DNA of 64,000 nt from Gordonibacter sp. Marseille-P4307 (GCF_900604965.1 NZ_UWPD01000001.1:372001-436000), one strand, 5' to 3'. Numbered from the stretch's first letter, positions 17,073-27,394 are shown. The notes: generated by a model from the sequence alone, not told the origin. A program made the numbers and translations.

Positions 17073-19170
17073 ACGCCTCGCGCTGACCGCATTCGACGCC
17101 GCCGGCATCGCGCTGACCGCCTTCGTTCTCTCGTTCGCCTTCGTCCAGCCCGCCTGGGCCTACGTCGATCCGTCGGTCATGACCTATACCATCCAGGCGC
17201 TTGCCGGCGTGGCGGTGGCGCTTTCCACCGTCATGGGCGTGCTCATGAGGCGCACCCGCAAAAAGCTGCTGAAGTCCCTGAACATCGATGAGAACCGCAA
17301 CAAGGAGGTCGAAGCGGACGTCAGCCGCATCGACCCGGAAACCGGCAAAGCCATCGTGTCGGACTGCGCAGATCCGAAAGAGCGCCGCTCCCGCAAACGA
17401 TCGGACGCCCCCGGCAAGGGATACGCCCCCCGGTGGACCACGCGCCTTGTTTTGGCGCTCCTCGTGTCGCTGTTCTCGGTGGGCACGCTGTTCATCGTCG
17501 CGCCGCTTGAAATCGTGGCCGCCTCCAAGGGCAGCCTCACCTACGGGCTGACCGATGTCTGGCAGCCGGTCGTCCTCAGCGCCTTGGCGCTTACGTGCGC
17601 CCTTACCGTGCTGCTCACCGTGCTGCGCGGACGGGCGTTCAACCTGGTCCTCATGGTGGCCTTCTCGCTCGGGCTGGCCTGCTGGGTGCAGGCGATGTTC
17701 CTCAACCACGGCCTGCCCGCCGCAAACGGCGGCACCGTGAAGTGGACCGACTATAAAACCATCGGCTGCATCTCGGCGGCTGCATGGGTGCTTATCGCGA
17801 CCGTCCCGTTTGCGCTCAGCTCCCTCAAGCGCCAGGCTACCCAGTTCGTCTGCGGGGCCCTGTGCGCCGCGCTTATCGTGGTGCAGGCCGTGGCGGTGGG
17901 AAGCCTGTTCGCGCCCGAGTCCATCCAGAGGGCATCGCTCACCGGCGACGGAGACAGCTCCGATCTGTCCGACTACCTTATGAGCGAAGAGGGCCTGTTC
18001 GACGTTTCGTCGAAGCACAACGTGGTGTTCTTCGTCTTGGACACCTACGACACTCAGTTCGCCAAGGACTCGCTGGCGAAAGATCCCGCCATGTTCAACG
18101 AGCTTTCGGGGTTCACCTGGTTCGACAACTCAGTGGGCTCGATGATCCCCACGCGCTACGGCAACGTGTTCCTGCTGACAGGCACCATGCCGCAAGAAGG
18201 GCAGCGCTGGGGCGACTTTTTGGCCGTGCGCTACCAGAACAGCAGCTACCTGGGCGACATCCAAGACCTCGGGTACTCCATCGGCATCTACTCCGACACC
18301 CTGGGCGAGCAGCACCTCAGCGCCGAAGACACCAAGCGCCTCATCTACGACCGCACCGTCAACATCCGCCCCGTCACGGAATCGACGATGGACGTCAAGG
18401 GTTCGGTTATCGCGCTGGCCCAATGCGCGCTCTACCGCGATATGCCCTGGTTCGGGAAGCCCTTCTTCTGGTTCTACACCGACGAGATCAACCAGCGCAT
18501 GAGCGATACGTCCGAAGCGAAGGGCCTTGCGTCCATCCCCTACGTCATGAACGATGCGAAATGGGGCAACGACGTGAACCGTCTGGGAGTCAAGGTAAAC
18601 GACGCGAACTCCGGCGATGCCGGATCGTTCCGCTACATCCACATGACGGGAACACACTGGCCCTACAACGTCAACGAGCGGGGCGAGGACATCGGACTGT
18701 ACAACGCCACGCTCGATCAGCAGACTCGCGGCATCACCAAAATCGTCAGCGACTACATCCGCAAGCTGAAGGAAAACGGCACCTACGACAACACCACCAT
18801 CGTCATCACGGCCGATCACGGCGACTACTATCCCATCACCGGTCCTCTGGACAAGCCCACCAGCCCCATCGTGATGGTGAAGCCCGCCCAGTCGGCGGAA
18901 CTGGACGCCCAGCCCATGAAGGTGAACCACGCGCCCATCTGGGCCGGAGACATCCTCCCTACGGTCATCGAGTCCATGGGAGGAGATGCGGGCAAATACG
19001 GTCCCACGCTGTTCGACATCCCGGAAAACCAACCGCGCGAGCGCTTCTACCTGGAAACCATCAACAACGACACCGGCGACGTGGCGGCGCTGCAGTACGC
19101 CGTCAACGGCGACGCCCTGGATATGAGTAGCTGGCAGCTTACCGGCAAAGAATGGAGGATCTGGGAGTGA
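17065..19170 (+). CDS. Membrane sulfatase/alkaline-phosphatase-fold enzyme (LtaS-like), copy 1
   Basis: The ATG at 17065 follows AAGGAGG and overlaps the upstream stop. The 701-aa product has a signal-like helix ending FVQPAWA, a second helix after YVDPSVMTYTIQALAGV, several further helices to about residue 300, then an external alkaline-phosphatase-fold domain: VVFFVLDTYDTQF (metal Asp), GSMIPTRYGN (candidate nucleophile Thr), HMTGTHWPYN and VITADHGDYYP. This layout recalls lipoteichoic-acid synthases and phosphoglycerol transferases. Next to a glycerophosphotransferase, a role in adding glycerol phosphate to a surface polymer is reasonable but inferred. Closely related to the next gene. Confidence 0.85.
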   Translation: MSRRLALTAFDAAGIALTAFVLSFAFVQPAWAYVDPSVMTYTIQALAGVAVALSTVMGVLMRRTRKKLLKSLNIDENRNKEVEADVSRIDPETGKAIVSDCADPKERRSRKRSDAPGKGYAPRWTTRLVLALLVSLFSVGTLFIVAPLEIVAASKGSLTYGLTDVWQPVVLSALALTCALTVLLTVLRGRAFNLVLMVAFSLGLACWVQAMFLNHGLPAANGGTVKWTDYKTIGCISAAAWVLIATVPFALSSLKRQATQFVCGALCAALIVVQAVAVGSLFAPESIQRASLTGDGDSSDLSDYLMSEEGLFDVSSKHNVVFFVLDTYDTQFAKDSLAKDPAMFNELSGFTWFDNSVGSMIPTRYGNVFLLTGTMPQEGQRWGDFLAVRYQNSSYLGDIQDLGYSIGIYSDTLGEQHLSAEDTKRLIYDRTVNIRPVTESTMDVKGSVIALAQCALYRDMPWFGKPFFWFYTDEINQRMSDTSEAKGLASIPYVMNDAKWGNDVNRLGVKVNDANSGDAGSFRYIHMTGTHWPYNVNERGEDIGLYNATLDQQTRGITKIVSDYIRKLKENGTYDNTTIVITADHGDYYPITGPLDKPTSPIVMVKPAQSAELDAQPMKVNHAPIWAGDILPTVIESMGGDAGKYGPTLFDIPENQPRERFYLETINNDTGDVAALQYAVNGDALDMSSWQLTGKEWRIWE

Positions 19171-19172
19171 CG

Positions 19173-21305
19173 ATGAACCGCCCGAACCCCCGCACCCGCG
19201 CGCGCCTGTGCGTGGTGGCCTTCGACCTTGCGGCCTGCATCCTTGCCGCACTGCCGCTGTCGCTGGCCTTCGTCCAGCCCGCCTGGGCCTACGTCGATCC
19301 GTCGGTCATGACCTACACCATCCAGGCGCTTGCCGGCGTGGCGGTGGCGCTGTCGGCCGTGGCGGGAGTAGCCATGCGCCGCACGCGCAAAGCGCTGTTC
19401 AAGGCGCTGAACATAGACACGAACCGCAACAAGGAGGTCGAGGCCGACGTTTGCCGCATCGATCCCGACACGGGACGACCCGTTAAGGACGAAGCGGCAG
19501 GCGCAGCCGTCCAGGCGCCCCGAAAAGCCGCCGGCAAACCCCGCGCGCACGGATACGCCCCCGGCTGGAAAACCCGCGTCCCCCTCGCCCTCGCCACGTC
19601 CGCCTTCTTCGTGTTCACCCTGTTCGTAGTGGCTCCGTACGAGATCGTCGCCGCAAGCGCCGGCAGCGTGTTCTTCTCTTTGAACGACGTTTGGCAGCCC
19701 ATCGCGATAGCGGCGATAGCGCTCGTCGCCGCACTGGCATTCCTGATCTCCCTTCTGCGCGGGCGCGCCTTCAACCTGGCCCTTCTGCTGGTGTTCGGGA
19801 TCGGTCTGAGCTGCTATGCGCAGGCTCTGTTCCTGAACGTGGGCCTTCCTCCCTCGGACGGCCACAGCATCACCTGGAACGACTACCGCAAGCCCATGGT
19901 TGTATCGGGCATCGTCTGGCTGGTTCTGGTTATAGGGCCGCTTCAGCTCAGCAAGGTGAACCGCCAGCGCACGCAACTGGGAGCGGCGGCGCTGTCGCTG
20001 GCCCTCGTCATCGTGCAGGGCGTCGGCGTAGGAAGCCTGTTCGCCAACGCCGATACGGCGGGAACGTCAAGCGGCAAGGCCATCGTAACCGAGCAGGGGC
20101 TCTACGACGTCTCCTCGAAGAGAAACGTGGTGGTGTTCGTCCTTGACACCTACGATACGCAGTTCCTGCAAAGCACGCTGCAGGCGGCGCCCGACCTGCT
20201 GGACGACTTCACGGGATTCACCTGGTACAGGGATTCGCTGGGCTCGATGATCCCCACGCGCTACGGCCTGTCGTTTTTGCTGCACGGCCAGTACCCCCAG
20301 GAAGACGAGGATTTCGGCACCTACCTGAACCAGCGCTACAAGCGCAGCCGCTTCCTGCAAGACGTTCAGAGCCTGAACTTCTCGACCGGCATCTACACCG
20401 ACACGCTGGGCACGCAGTTCCTCTCCGATGAAGAGGCGAACTCGCTGGTGAACAGCAAAACCATCAACATCCATCCCGCATCCAACACCATCACCAGCTG
20501 GAACAGCACCCTTAGAGCGCTTGCGAAGTGCTCTCTGTATCGCGACCTGCCCTGGATGCTCAAGCCCTTCTTCTGGTTCTACACCGACGAGATCAACCAG
20601 GCCACCAATGCGGACAACCCCGACATCGACCCGGCGAACAAGCCCTACATCATGAACGACGCCGGCTACTACAACTCGCTGAAGCAGCGCGGCCTCGCCT
20701 TCCAGGAAAACGACGACCGATACGACGGAGCCTTCCGCTTCATCCACATGACGGGCACCCACTGGCCCTATAACCTGGACGAAAACGGCAACGACATCGG
20801 GCTGCACAACGCGAACCTCACCCAGCAGGCGCGCGGCTGCATGAAACCCGTCCAGCACTACATCAACCAGCTGAAGCAGATGGGGGTGTACGACGAAACC
20901 ACCATCATCATCACGGCCGACCATGGCGACTGGTACCTCACCGAGAACCCCCTCGAGAAGGTGACCGTCCCCTACATGCTGGTGAAGCCCGCCCAGTCAG
21001 CCCAGTTGGACGCCCAGCCCTACAAGGTGTCGCAGGCCCCGATTGCAGCCGAAGACGTGCTGCCCACCTGCATCAAGTACATGGGCGGCGATCCTTCGGT
21101 CTATCCGGGCTATTCGATGGACGAAATCCCCGAACATCTCCAGCGCCCGCGCTTCTTCAATATGACGCTGGATCGCGACGCGAAAGACTACAAGATCATC
21201 CAGTACGAAGTGAACGGCGACTCGCTGGACTTCTCGAACTGGAAGCTCACGGGAGTGTCGTGGGACGTAGGCGAAGGGTCGAAAGCCAAGGGCGACCACG
21301 ACTAA
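19173..21305 (+). CDS. Membrane sulfatase/alkaline-phosphatase-fold enzyme (LtaS-like), copy 2
   Basis: Paralogue of the preceding gene, starting 2 bases after its stop with GGGAG 5 bases upstream (an ATG at 19152 lies inside the upstream gene). It is 710 aa. The N-terminal block AYVDPSVMTYTIQALAGV is identical in both. The catalytic segments are again present: VVVFVLDTYDTQF, GSMIPTRYGL, HMTGTHWPYN and ITADHGDWY. The regions between them have diverged, especially the loop around residues 100-135. The pair looks like an old tandem duplication with possibly different acceptors. A strong terminator closes the operon. Confidence 0.85.
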   Translation: MNRPNPRTRARLCVVAFDLAACILAALPLSLAFVQPAWAYVDPSVMTYTIQALAGVAVALSAVAGVAMRRTRKALFKALNIDTNRNKEVEADVCRIDPDTGRPVKDEAAGAAVQAPRKAAGKPRAHGYAPGWKTRVPLALATSAFFVFTLFVVAPYEIVAASAGSVFFSLNDVWQPIAIAAIALVAALAFLISLLRGRAFNLALLLVFGIGLSCYAQALFLNVGLPPSDGHSITWNDYRKPMVVSGIVWLVLVIGPLQLSKVNRQRTQLGAAALSLALVIVQGVGVGSLFANADTAGTSSGKAIVTEQGLYDVSSKRNVVVFVLDTYDTQFLQSTLQAAPDLLDDFTGFTWYRDSLGSMIPTRYGLSFLLHGQYPQEDEDFGTYLNQRYKRSRFLQDVQSLNFSTGIYTDTLGTQFLSDEEANSLVNSKTINIHPASNTITSWNSTLRALAKCSLYRDLPWMLKPFFWFYTDEINQATNADNPDIDPANKPYIMNDAGYYNSLKQRGLAFQENDDRYDGAFRFIHMTGTHWPYNLDENGNDIGLHNANLTQQARGCMKPVQHYINQLKQMGVYDETTIIITADHGDWYLTENPLEKVTVPYMLVKPAQSAQLDAQPYKVSQAPIAAEDVLPTCIKYMGGDPSVYPGYSMDEIPEHLQRPRFFNMTLDRDAKDYKIIQYEVNGDSLDFSNWKLTGVSWDVGEGSKAKGDHD

Positions 21306-21397
21306 CGACGGCAAACAGCGAACCGGCGGGCCCCGCAAGGACCCGCCGGCCGTCCCAAGCACCGCCGCAGCCATCGCAAGCCGACGGCGCCCGCTTC

Positions 21398-21440
21398 GGC
21401 GGCCGATGCGCTTTGCCAGTGCATCGGCCGCCTGCTTTTT
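21398..21440 (+). terminator. Rho-independent terminator of the envelope operon
   Basis: A perfect 12-bp stem (GGCGGCCGATGC with its complement at 21421-21432) has an 11-base loop and is followed by TGCTTTTT. A weaker GC hairpin lies at about 21324-21352. Confidence 0.9.
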
Positions 21441-21446
21441 ATTCCC

Positions 21447-22343
21447 CTACAGCTTGAAACCCAAAGTGACCAGCACCTCTTTGGGCATCATGAAGCGCAC
21501 GGTTTTCTGGGGGTCCACCATCTGACACACCTGCACATCGCCCTGAAGCGAGAACAGCATAGCCGCCTCGGCCTCGGTGGCTTTCGTGCGAGAGCACACC
21601 AGGTCAAGCATGTCGTGCACGGCGATGTCGGCCGCCGCATCCAGCGTGTCGGCCGAAGCGATGGTTCCGAAATGAGTCTCGTTCTCAATAAGCGGATTCG
21701 TCAGAGAAAGTTCGGGGAGCGCCGTCAGCGTGACGGTCGCGTGCCCTGCAGCCTCGGCGCCCGACACCCCTATCTCGCCGTCGCCCATACACGCATGCAT
21801 GTCGCCGCATCCGAACAGCGCCCCGTCAACGGCCACGGGAAAGTACAGGGTCGCCCCGACGGTAACGGCCTTGTTATCCATGTTGCCGCCGTGCGACCCG
21901 GGAGTTCCGCAGTTTACGGGCGCGCCTGCAGGAGCGACTCCGATCACGCCGATCATGGGGTTCAAGGGAAGGCGCAGCTTATCGGAAAACACCAAGCTGT
22001 CGCCCTGAATCGTACCGAACATCGTGGACCAGTCGTCGAAGCGGTCGCCCAGAACGCCCTCGTCCTTGCCGGTGGCGGCAACCGCGCAGCCATCGAATTC
22101 GATGGCGTCGATATGCACCTTCAGCGCGCCTCCCGCCACAGCCCCGTTCACGTACACCGGGCCGGTGGCCGGATTGATGCGGTCCCAATCGATGGCATCA
22201 AGCGCATCAGCCTGACTTCTCACCTGGTCGCCGAAGCAATCGGATGTGCGTATACGCACCGTGTCCCCCGACTCCACCGTCAGCGCAGGCTCAAGATCCT
22301 TGTCGAACGCATACAGCATCCGCTCGTTACCCAACTCGATCAT
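21447..22343 (-). CDS. Acetamidase/formamidase family protein
   Basis: FmdA/AmdA enzymes release ammonia from short amides. Family segments are NPATGPVYVNGAVAGGALKV, PLNPMIGVIGVAPAG, GSHGGNMDNK, LFGCGDMHACMGDGE and SLQGDVQVCQMVDP. The ATG at 22343 has AAGGAGG 7 bases upstream and gives 298 aa; an earlier ATG overlaps that site. Substrate specificity cannot be read. No transporter or urease genes are nearby. Confidence 0.9.
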   Translation of the reverse strand: MIELGNERMLYAFDKDLEPALTVESGDTVRIRTSDCFGDQVRSQADALDAIDWDRINPATGPVYVNGAVAGGALKVHIDAIEFDGCAVAATGKDEGVLGDRFDDWSTMFGTIQGDSLVFSDKLRLPLNPMIGVIGVAPAGAPVNCGTPGSHGGNMDNKAVTVGATLYFPVAVDGALFGCGDMHACMGDGEIGVSGAEAAGHATVTLTALPELSLTNPLIENETHFGTIASADTLDAAADIAVHDMLDLVCSRTKATEAEAAMLFSLQGDVQVCQMVDPQKTVRFMMPKEVLVTLGFKL

Positions 22344-22401
22344 GCCGTCCTCCTTCATCGAAAGCGCCTCATGCGCATGCTCGCTATCGCATCGCCCCGC
22401 G

Positions 22402-23436
22402 CTACAGGGCCGCGATATCCTTTACCAACTGGTCTACCTCTTCGTCAGTAGTGGCCCACGACGTGCAGAACCGCACGCACACGCGGCCCTCGCCCGCAGC
22501 GCCCTCGGGCTCGAAGACATAGCGCTCGGCCAACCGCTCGGCCTGGCGGTCGGACAACACCACGAACTGCTGGTTCGTCTCGCTGGCAACTTGGAAGGGG
22601 ATGCCCGCTGCCGCGAAGGCGTCGCGGATGCGCAGGCCCAGTTCGGTTGCATGGGCGGTTATGCTGAAGTACAACCCGTCCGAAAACAGCTCTTCGAACT
22701 GCGCCCCCAACAGCCAACCTTTCGCGAGCATGCCGCCTTGCTGCTTTATGTAGCTACGGAACCGAGGCGCCAACCCCTCGTGGGAAAACACGATGGCCTC
22801 CCCGAACAGCGCGCCGCATTTCGTGCCCCCGATGGTGAACACGTCGGCAGCCCGGGCGATATCCTGGATGGTGGCGTCGCACGCCGGAGAACCCAGCCCG
22901 TAGCCTAGCCGTGCTCCGTCGATGAACAGGTACCACCCGTGGCGATGGCAGGTATCGGCGATTTCTCGCAGATCGGCAGCCGAAAACAGCGCTCCGAACT
23001 CGTTGGGGAACGAAAGGTACGCCATCTTGGGCTCGACCACGTGCTCGGGAACCGGGCTGGTCTCGAACTCGACCGCATGCCGCTCGATATCGGCCGCCGT
23101 GATCTTGCCATCTTCAGCGGGCACGGCGATCACTTTGGTGCCGCCGAATTCGATAGCCCCGGTCTCGTGCACGTTGATATGCCCGTCAGACGCACTGAGC
23201 ACCCCCTGGTACGGTGCCAAAAGCGAACGGATAACCAGGGCATTCGCCTGAGTTCCGCCCACCACGAAGTGCACATCGGCCGATGGGTTCCCGATAACAC
23301 GCCTCATGATCTGACGCGCCCGATCGCAATGCTCGTCCAACCCGTAACCGGAGTGCGACTCGCCTGCCGTGCGGGCGACAGCCTCGATGACACAGGGATG
23401 GCCCGTTTGACTATAATCGTTGTTGAACCTGATCAC
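22402..23436 (-). CDS. Low-specificity threonine aldolase / beta-eliminating lyase family protein
   Basis: PLP enzyme of the threonine-aldolase fold, which cleaves L-threonine or allo-threonine to glycine and acetaldehyde. Seen are FNNDYSQTGHPCV at the N-terminus, the GGTQANALV phosphate-binding turn, DGARLGYGL (Asp contacting PLP) and the PLP lysine in FTIGGTKCGAL. The GTG at 23436 is chosen because GGAGGAG precedes it by 5 bases, giving 344 aa. It is divergent from purL. Confidence 0.87.
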   Translation of the reverse strand: MIRFNNDYSQTGHPCVIEAVARTAGESHSGYGLDEHCDRARQIMRRVIGNPSADVHFVVGGTQANALVIRSLLAPYQGVLSASDGHINVHETGAIEFGGTKVIAVPAEDGKITAADIERHAVEFETSPVPEHVVEPKMAYLSFPNEFGALFSAADLREIADTCHRHGWYLFIDGARLGYGLGSPACDATIQDIARAADVFTIGGTKCGALFGEAIVFSHEGLAPRFRSYIKQQGGMLAKGWLLGAQFEELFSDGLYFSITAHATELGLRIRDAFAAAGIPFQVASETNQQFVVLSDRQAERLAERYVFEPEGAAGEGRVCVRFCTSWATTDEEVDQLVKDIAAL

Positions 23437-23625
23437 ACGTTCTCCTCCGCCTCGTTCCACCTGACGAGAATCCTACCGTATTCCACCCGCCATGATGCAG
23501 ATCGTACGCAAAATACCGACGAGGCGAGGCGGACGGAAAAAAACAGCTGCCGTGACCTTTATACTGGACATACGTCAGAATGCGTCCGCACGGACGCCGG
23601 AACCCACCTTCTGAAAGGCGTTTGC

Positions 23626-26600
23626 ATGGTCTCCCGCGTTTACGTAGAGAAAAAGCCCGGATTCGACGTCGAATCGCACCAGATCGCCCACGAACTCCGC
23701 ACCATCTTAGGGGTAGAGACGCTCGCGGGCCTGCGCATCGTCAACCGATACGATGTCGAGGGGATCTCCGACGATCTGTTCGAAGCGTGCGTCCCCACCG
23801 TGTTCAGCGAGCCGCAAACCGATATCGCCACCTACGAGCTTCCCCGGTCAAACGGGGCTGCGGTGTTCGCCGTGGAATTCCTCCCCGGCCAGTTCGACCA
23901 GCGCGCCGACAGCGCCGCCGAGTGCGTTCAGCTGATCAGCCAGGGCGAGCGTCCCGAAATCGCCACCGCGAAGCTGTACTTTCTGGAAGGCGACCTCGAT
24001 GCAGCCGATATCGAGCGCATCAAAGACTACGTCATCAACCCGGTCGAGGCGCGGGAGGCTTCCCTGGCCGTCAAGACCACCGTGCGCACCGAGCAGCCCA
24101 ATCCCGAGAAAGTCGAGGTTATCGACGGGTTCCTCAACCTGAGCGACGACGAGCTCTCTGCATTCGTGTCCGATCGGGAGCTTGCCATGGACCTCGCCGA
24201 CGCGAAACTGTGCCAGCAGTACTTCGCCGACGAAGGCCGCAATCCCACCATCACCGAAATCAAGATGATCGACACCTACTGGTCGGACCACTGCCGCCAC
24301 ACCACGTTCGGCACCGAGCTTGCCGACGTGGCCATCGACGACGAACGCGCCGCGCAAACCTTCGAGCGCTATCTGGAAATCCGCCGCGAACTGGGTCGCG
24401 ATAACAAGCCGATCTGCCTTATGGATCTGGGCACCATCGCAGCCCGCTATCTGAAAAGCAAGGGCGTGCTAACCGGCCTGGACGAATCCGAAGAGATCAA
24501 CGCCTGCACCGTGAAGGCCACCGTCGATGTGAACGGGGTCGACGAGGACTGGCTGTTCCTGTTCAAAAACGAGACGCACAACCATCCCACCGAGATCGAG
24601 CCGTTCGGAGGCGCGGCCACCTGCGTGGGAGGCTGCATCCGCGACCCTTTGTCGGGACGCAGCTACGTATACCAGGCCATGCGCCTTACCGGCGCCGCGG
24701 ACCCGCTGGTTCCGGTAAGCGCCACCATTCCGGGAAAGCTTCCCCAGCGCAAGCTGGTCACCACAGCCGCGGCGGGCTACGCCTCCTACGGAAACCAGAT
24801 AGGCCTTGCAACCGGCCAGGTAAACGAGCTCTATCATCCGGGCTATGCCGCGAAGCGCATGGAGATCGGCGCGGTGGTGGGCGCCGCTCCCGCACGCAAC
24901 GTCCGCCGCGAGACGCCCGCGCCCGGCGACGTCATCATCTTGCTGGGCGGCCGCACCGGACGCGACGGCATCGGAGGCGCCACCGGCTCGTCCAAGGCCC
25001 ACGACGCCGAAAGCCTGGAATCGTGCGGAGCCGAGGTTCAGAAGGGCAACGCTCCCGTCGAGCGCAAGATCCAGCGCCTGTTCCGTCGCGGCGAGGCCAC
25101 GCGCCTCATCAAGCGCTGCAACGACTTCGGCGCCGGGGGCGTGTCGGTTGCCGTGGGAGAGCTGGCAGACGGCCTGTCCATCGATCTGGACCGCGTTCCC
25201 AAGAAATACGAGGGGCTGGACGGCACCGAAATAGCCCTGTCCGAAAGCCAGGAGCGCATGGCGGTCGATGTAGCCGCCGCCGACGTGGACGAATTCATCC
25301 GCTACGCCCACGAGGAAAACCTGGAGGCAACCCCCATCGCCACCGTTACCGAGGAGCCCCGCGTCGTTATGACCTGGCAGGGCGACACCATCGTCAATAT
25401 CAGCCGCCAGTTTCTGGCCTCGAACGGCGCCCCCAAGCGGGCAACCGCCCACGTGGCGGCCGCCCGCTCGTTCACGCCCGGGTTCGAGGGGTCAACCCTC
25501 GAGGAACGCCTGACCAACGTGGTCACCGACCTCAACACCTGCTCGAACAAGGGGCTGTCCGAACGCTTCGACTCCACCATCGGAGCAGGGACCGTGCTCA
25601 TGCCCTTCGGTGGGAAATACCAGCTCACGCCTTCGCTCTCGATGGTCGCGAAGTTCCCCGTCGAAGGCGAGACCACCACGGTTTCGGGTATGGCCTGGGG
25701 CTTCAATCCCTATATTTCCGAGCGGAACCAGTACGCCGGAGCCTATCTGGCCGTCGTGGAAAGCATCTCCAAGCTGATAGCCACCGGCTTCAAGCGCAAG
25801 AACGCCTACCTTACGTTCCAAGAGTACTTCGGAAGCCTGCGCAACGATCCTAAGCGGTGGGGCCTGCCCGTCGCGTCGCTTCTGGGCGCTCTGGCAGCCC
25901 AGCTCGACCTGGAGGTCGCCGCCATCGGCGGCAAGGACTCGATGAGCGGAAGCTTCGAGGATCTGGACGTCCCCCCCACCCTCGTCAGCTTCGCCGCCGC
26001 CACGGGAAAGATCGACGCCATCGTGTCGCCCGAATTCAAGGACGCGGGCCATCGCGTCGTCGCTTTCTGCCCCGTGTATCGCGACGGGCTCCTTCCCGAC
26101 GCGAACTCGCTTCGGGCGACCCTAGACGGAGTCGAGGCGCTTATCGGAAGCGGTGCGGCTCTGTCCGTGTCCACGCCCGGATACGGCTGTGCGGCCGAAG
26201 CCCTGTTCAAAATGTGCCTTGGCAACCGGATCGGCCTGGCGCTGAACGGATCTTTCATCGATGAGCTGTTCGAGCCCTCCTACGGCTCCTTCATCGTGGA
26301 GATGGCCGACGGCGCGGATATCCCCGAAATCCCCGGCGTGCGCACCGTTTCGTTGGGAAGCACGCAGGCGGCCTGGCGCCTCGATGCCGCAGGAGAGAGC
26401 ATTTCGCTTGCCTCGATGCAGGAGGCATGGGAATCCAAACTCGAGCCGGTGTTCCCCTACCGTCAGGCCGGGGAAGAGGTGGAAACGGTTACACACGCGC
26501 AGTCCGCTCCGCTAGTCTACAGCGGCTCCATCGCCAAACCGCGCGTCGTCATCCCGGTGTTTCCCGGCAACAACTGCGAGTTCGACATGGCGCGCGCATG

Positions 26601-27333
26601 CGAGCGCGCGGGGGCCGAGCCGCACATCATGGTGGTGAACAACCTCACGCCCGCACGCATCGCCGAAAGCGCGCGCGAGCTGGCCAAGCAAATCGGCTCA
26701 AGCCAGATCGTCATGATTCCGGGAGGATTCTCGGGAGGCGACGAGCCCGACGGATCGGCCAAGTTCATCACCGCGTTTTTCCGCAATCCCGAAGTGACCG
26801 AGGCCGTTCGCGATCTGCTGCAGCGCCGAGACGGCCTGATGCTGGGCATCTGCAACGGGTTCCAGGCGCTCATCAAGCTGGGATTAGTTCCGTACGGCGA
26901 CATCCGCCCCATGGACGAAAGCTGCCCCACCCTCACGTTCAACACCATCGGGCGCCACCAGAGCCGCATCGCGCGGACTCGCGTCTCGTCGAACCTCAGC
27001 CCCTGGCTGGCCCTGTGCGAACCGGGCGATGTGCACACCGTCGCCATCAGCCACGGCGAAGGACGCTTCGTGGCAAGCGACCAGCTTATCGAACAGCTGA
27101 AGGCAAACGGCCAGATCGCCACCCAGTACGTGGACGAAAACGGACGGCCCTCCATGGACTGGTCGGTGAACCCGAACGGATCGGTTTTGGCCGTCGAGGG
27201 CATCACCAGCCCCGACGGGCGCGTGCTGGGCAAGATGGGACACACCGAGCGCTTCGGAAACGGCACGTACCTCAACATACCCGACCATACGTTCCAGCCG
27301 CTCATCGAAGGCGGCGTGAACTACTTCGCCTAG
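23626..27333 (+). CDS. purL: Phosphoribosylformylglycinamidine synthase, single-chain type
   Basis: Fourth step of purine synthesis: converts FGAR to FGAM using glutamine and ATP. The 1235-aa chain has an N-terminal PurS-like region, the linker motif DTYWSDHCRHTTF, two AIRS-like halves (NETHNHPTEIEPFGGAATC; GGKDSMSGSFEDL), and a C-terminal glutaminase with nucleophile Cys in GICNGFQALIK and His/Glu near SHGEGRF. The ATG at 23626 has AAAGG upstream; the frame is open further upstream but lies over the promoter and the divergent gene. Large single-chain PurL rather than PurSQL is common in Coriobacteriia and proteobacteria. A terminator follows. Confidence 0.96.
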   Translation: MVSRVYVEKKPGFDVESHQIAHELRTILGVETLAGLRIVNRYDVEGISDDLFEACVPTVFSEPQTDIATYELPRSNGAAVFAVEFLPGQFDQRADSAAECVQLISQGERPEIATAKLYFLEGDLDAADIERIKDYVINPVEAREASLAVKTTVRTEQPNPEKVEVIDGFLNLSDDELSAFVSDRELAMDLADAKLCQQYFADEGRNPTITEIKMIDTYWSDHCRHTTFGTELADVAIDDERAAQTFERYLEIRRELGRDNKPICLMDLGTIAARYLKSKGVLTGLDESEEINACTVKATVDVNGVDEDWLFLFKNETHNHPTEIEPFGGAATCVGGCIRDPLSGRSYVYQAMRLTGAADPLVPVSATIPGKLPQRKLVTTAAAGYASYGNQIGLATGQVNELYHPGYAAKRMEIGAVVGAAPARNVRRETPAPGDVIILLGGRTGRDGIGGATGSSKAHDAESLESCGAEVQKGNAPVERKIQRLFRRGEATRLIKRCNDFGAGGVSVAVGELADGLSIDLDRVPKKYEGLDGTEIALSESQERMAVDVAAADVDEFIRYAHEENLEATPIATVTEEPRVVMTWQGDTIVNISRQFLASNGAPKRATAHVAAARSFTPGFEGSTLEERLTNVVTDLNTCSNKGLSERFDSTIGAGTVLMPFGGKYQLTPSLSMVAKFPVEGETTTVSGMAWGFNPYISERNQYAGAYLAVVESISKLIATGFKRKNAYLTFQEYFGSLRNDPKRWGLPVASLLGALAAQLDLEVAAIGGKDSMSGSFEDLDVPPTLVSFAAATGKIDAIVSPEFKDAGHRVVAFCPVYRDGLLPDANSLRATLDGVEALIGSGAALSVSTPGYGCAAEALFKMCLGNRIGLALNGSFIDELFEPSYGSFIVEMADGADIPEIPGVRTVSLGSTQAAWRLDAAGESISLASMQEAWESKLEPVFPYRQAGEEVETVTHAQSAPLVYSGSIAKPRVVIPVFPGNNCEFDMARACERAGAEPHIMVVNNLTPARIAESARELAKQIGSSQIVMIPGGFSGGDEPDGSAKFITAFFRNPEVTEAVRDLLQRRDGLMLGICNGFQALIKLGLVPYGDIRPMDESCPTLTFNTIGRHQSRIARTRVSSNLSPWLALCEPGDVHTVAISHGEGRFVASDQLIEQLKANGQIATQYVDENGRPSMDWSVNPNGSVLAVEGITSPDGRVLGKMGHTERFGNGTYLNIPDHTFQPLIEGGVNYFA

Positions 27334-27356
27334 CGAAGGAGCATCCTCTGCGTACG

Positions 27357-27394
27357 AAGGCCGTCTGCCGCGCACCCCGCGACAGACGGCCTTT
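27357..27394. terminator. Bidirectional terminator between purL and the flavoprotein gene
   Basis: AAGGCCGTCTG pairs perfectly with 27383-27393, with CGCG inside extending the stem around one mismatch. CTTTCCC follows on the plus strand. It separates two convergent genes. Confidence 0.8.

Noticed and set aside
23537-23565. TATACT at 23,560 as a purL promoter
   Set aside because: No acceptable -35 element or extended -10 accompanies it, so it was not listed as a promoter.
22939-23625. Upstream extension of the purL frame by about 230 codons
   Set aside because: It lies antisense to the threonine-aldolase-like gene and over the promoter. PurL similarity and the ribosome site both begin at 23,626.
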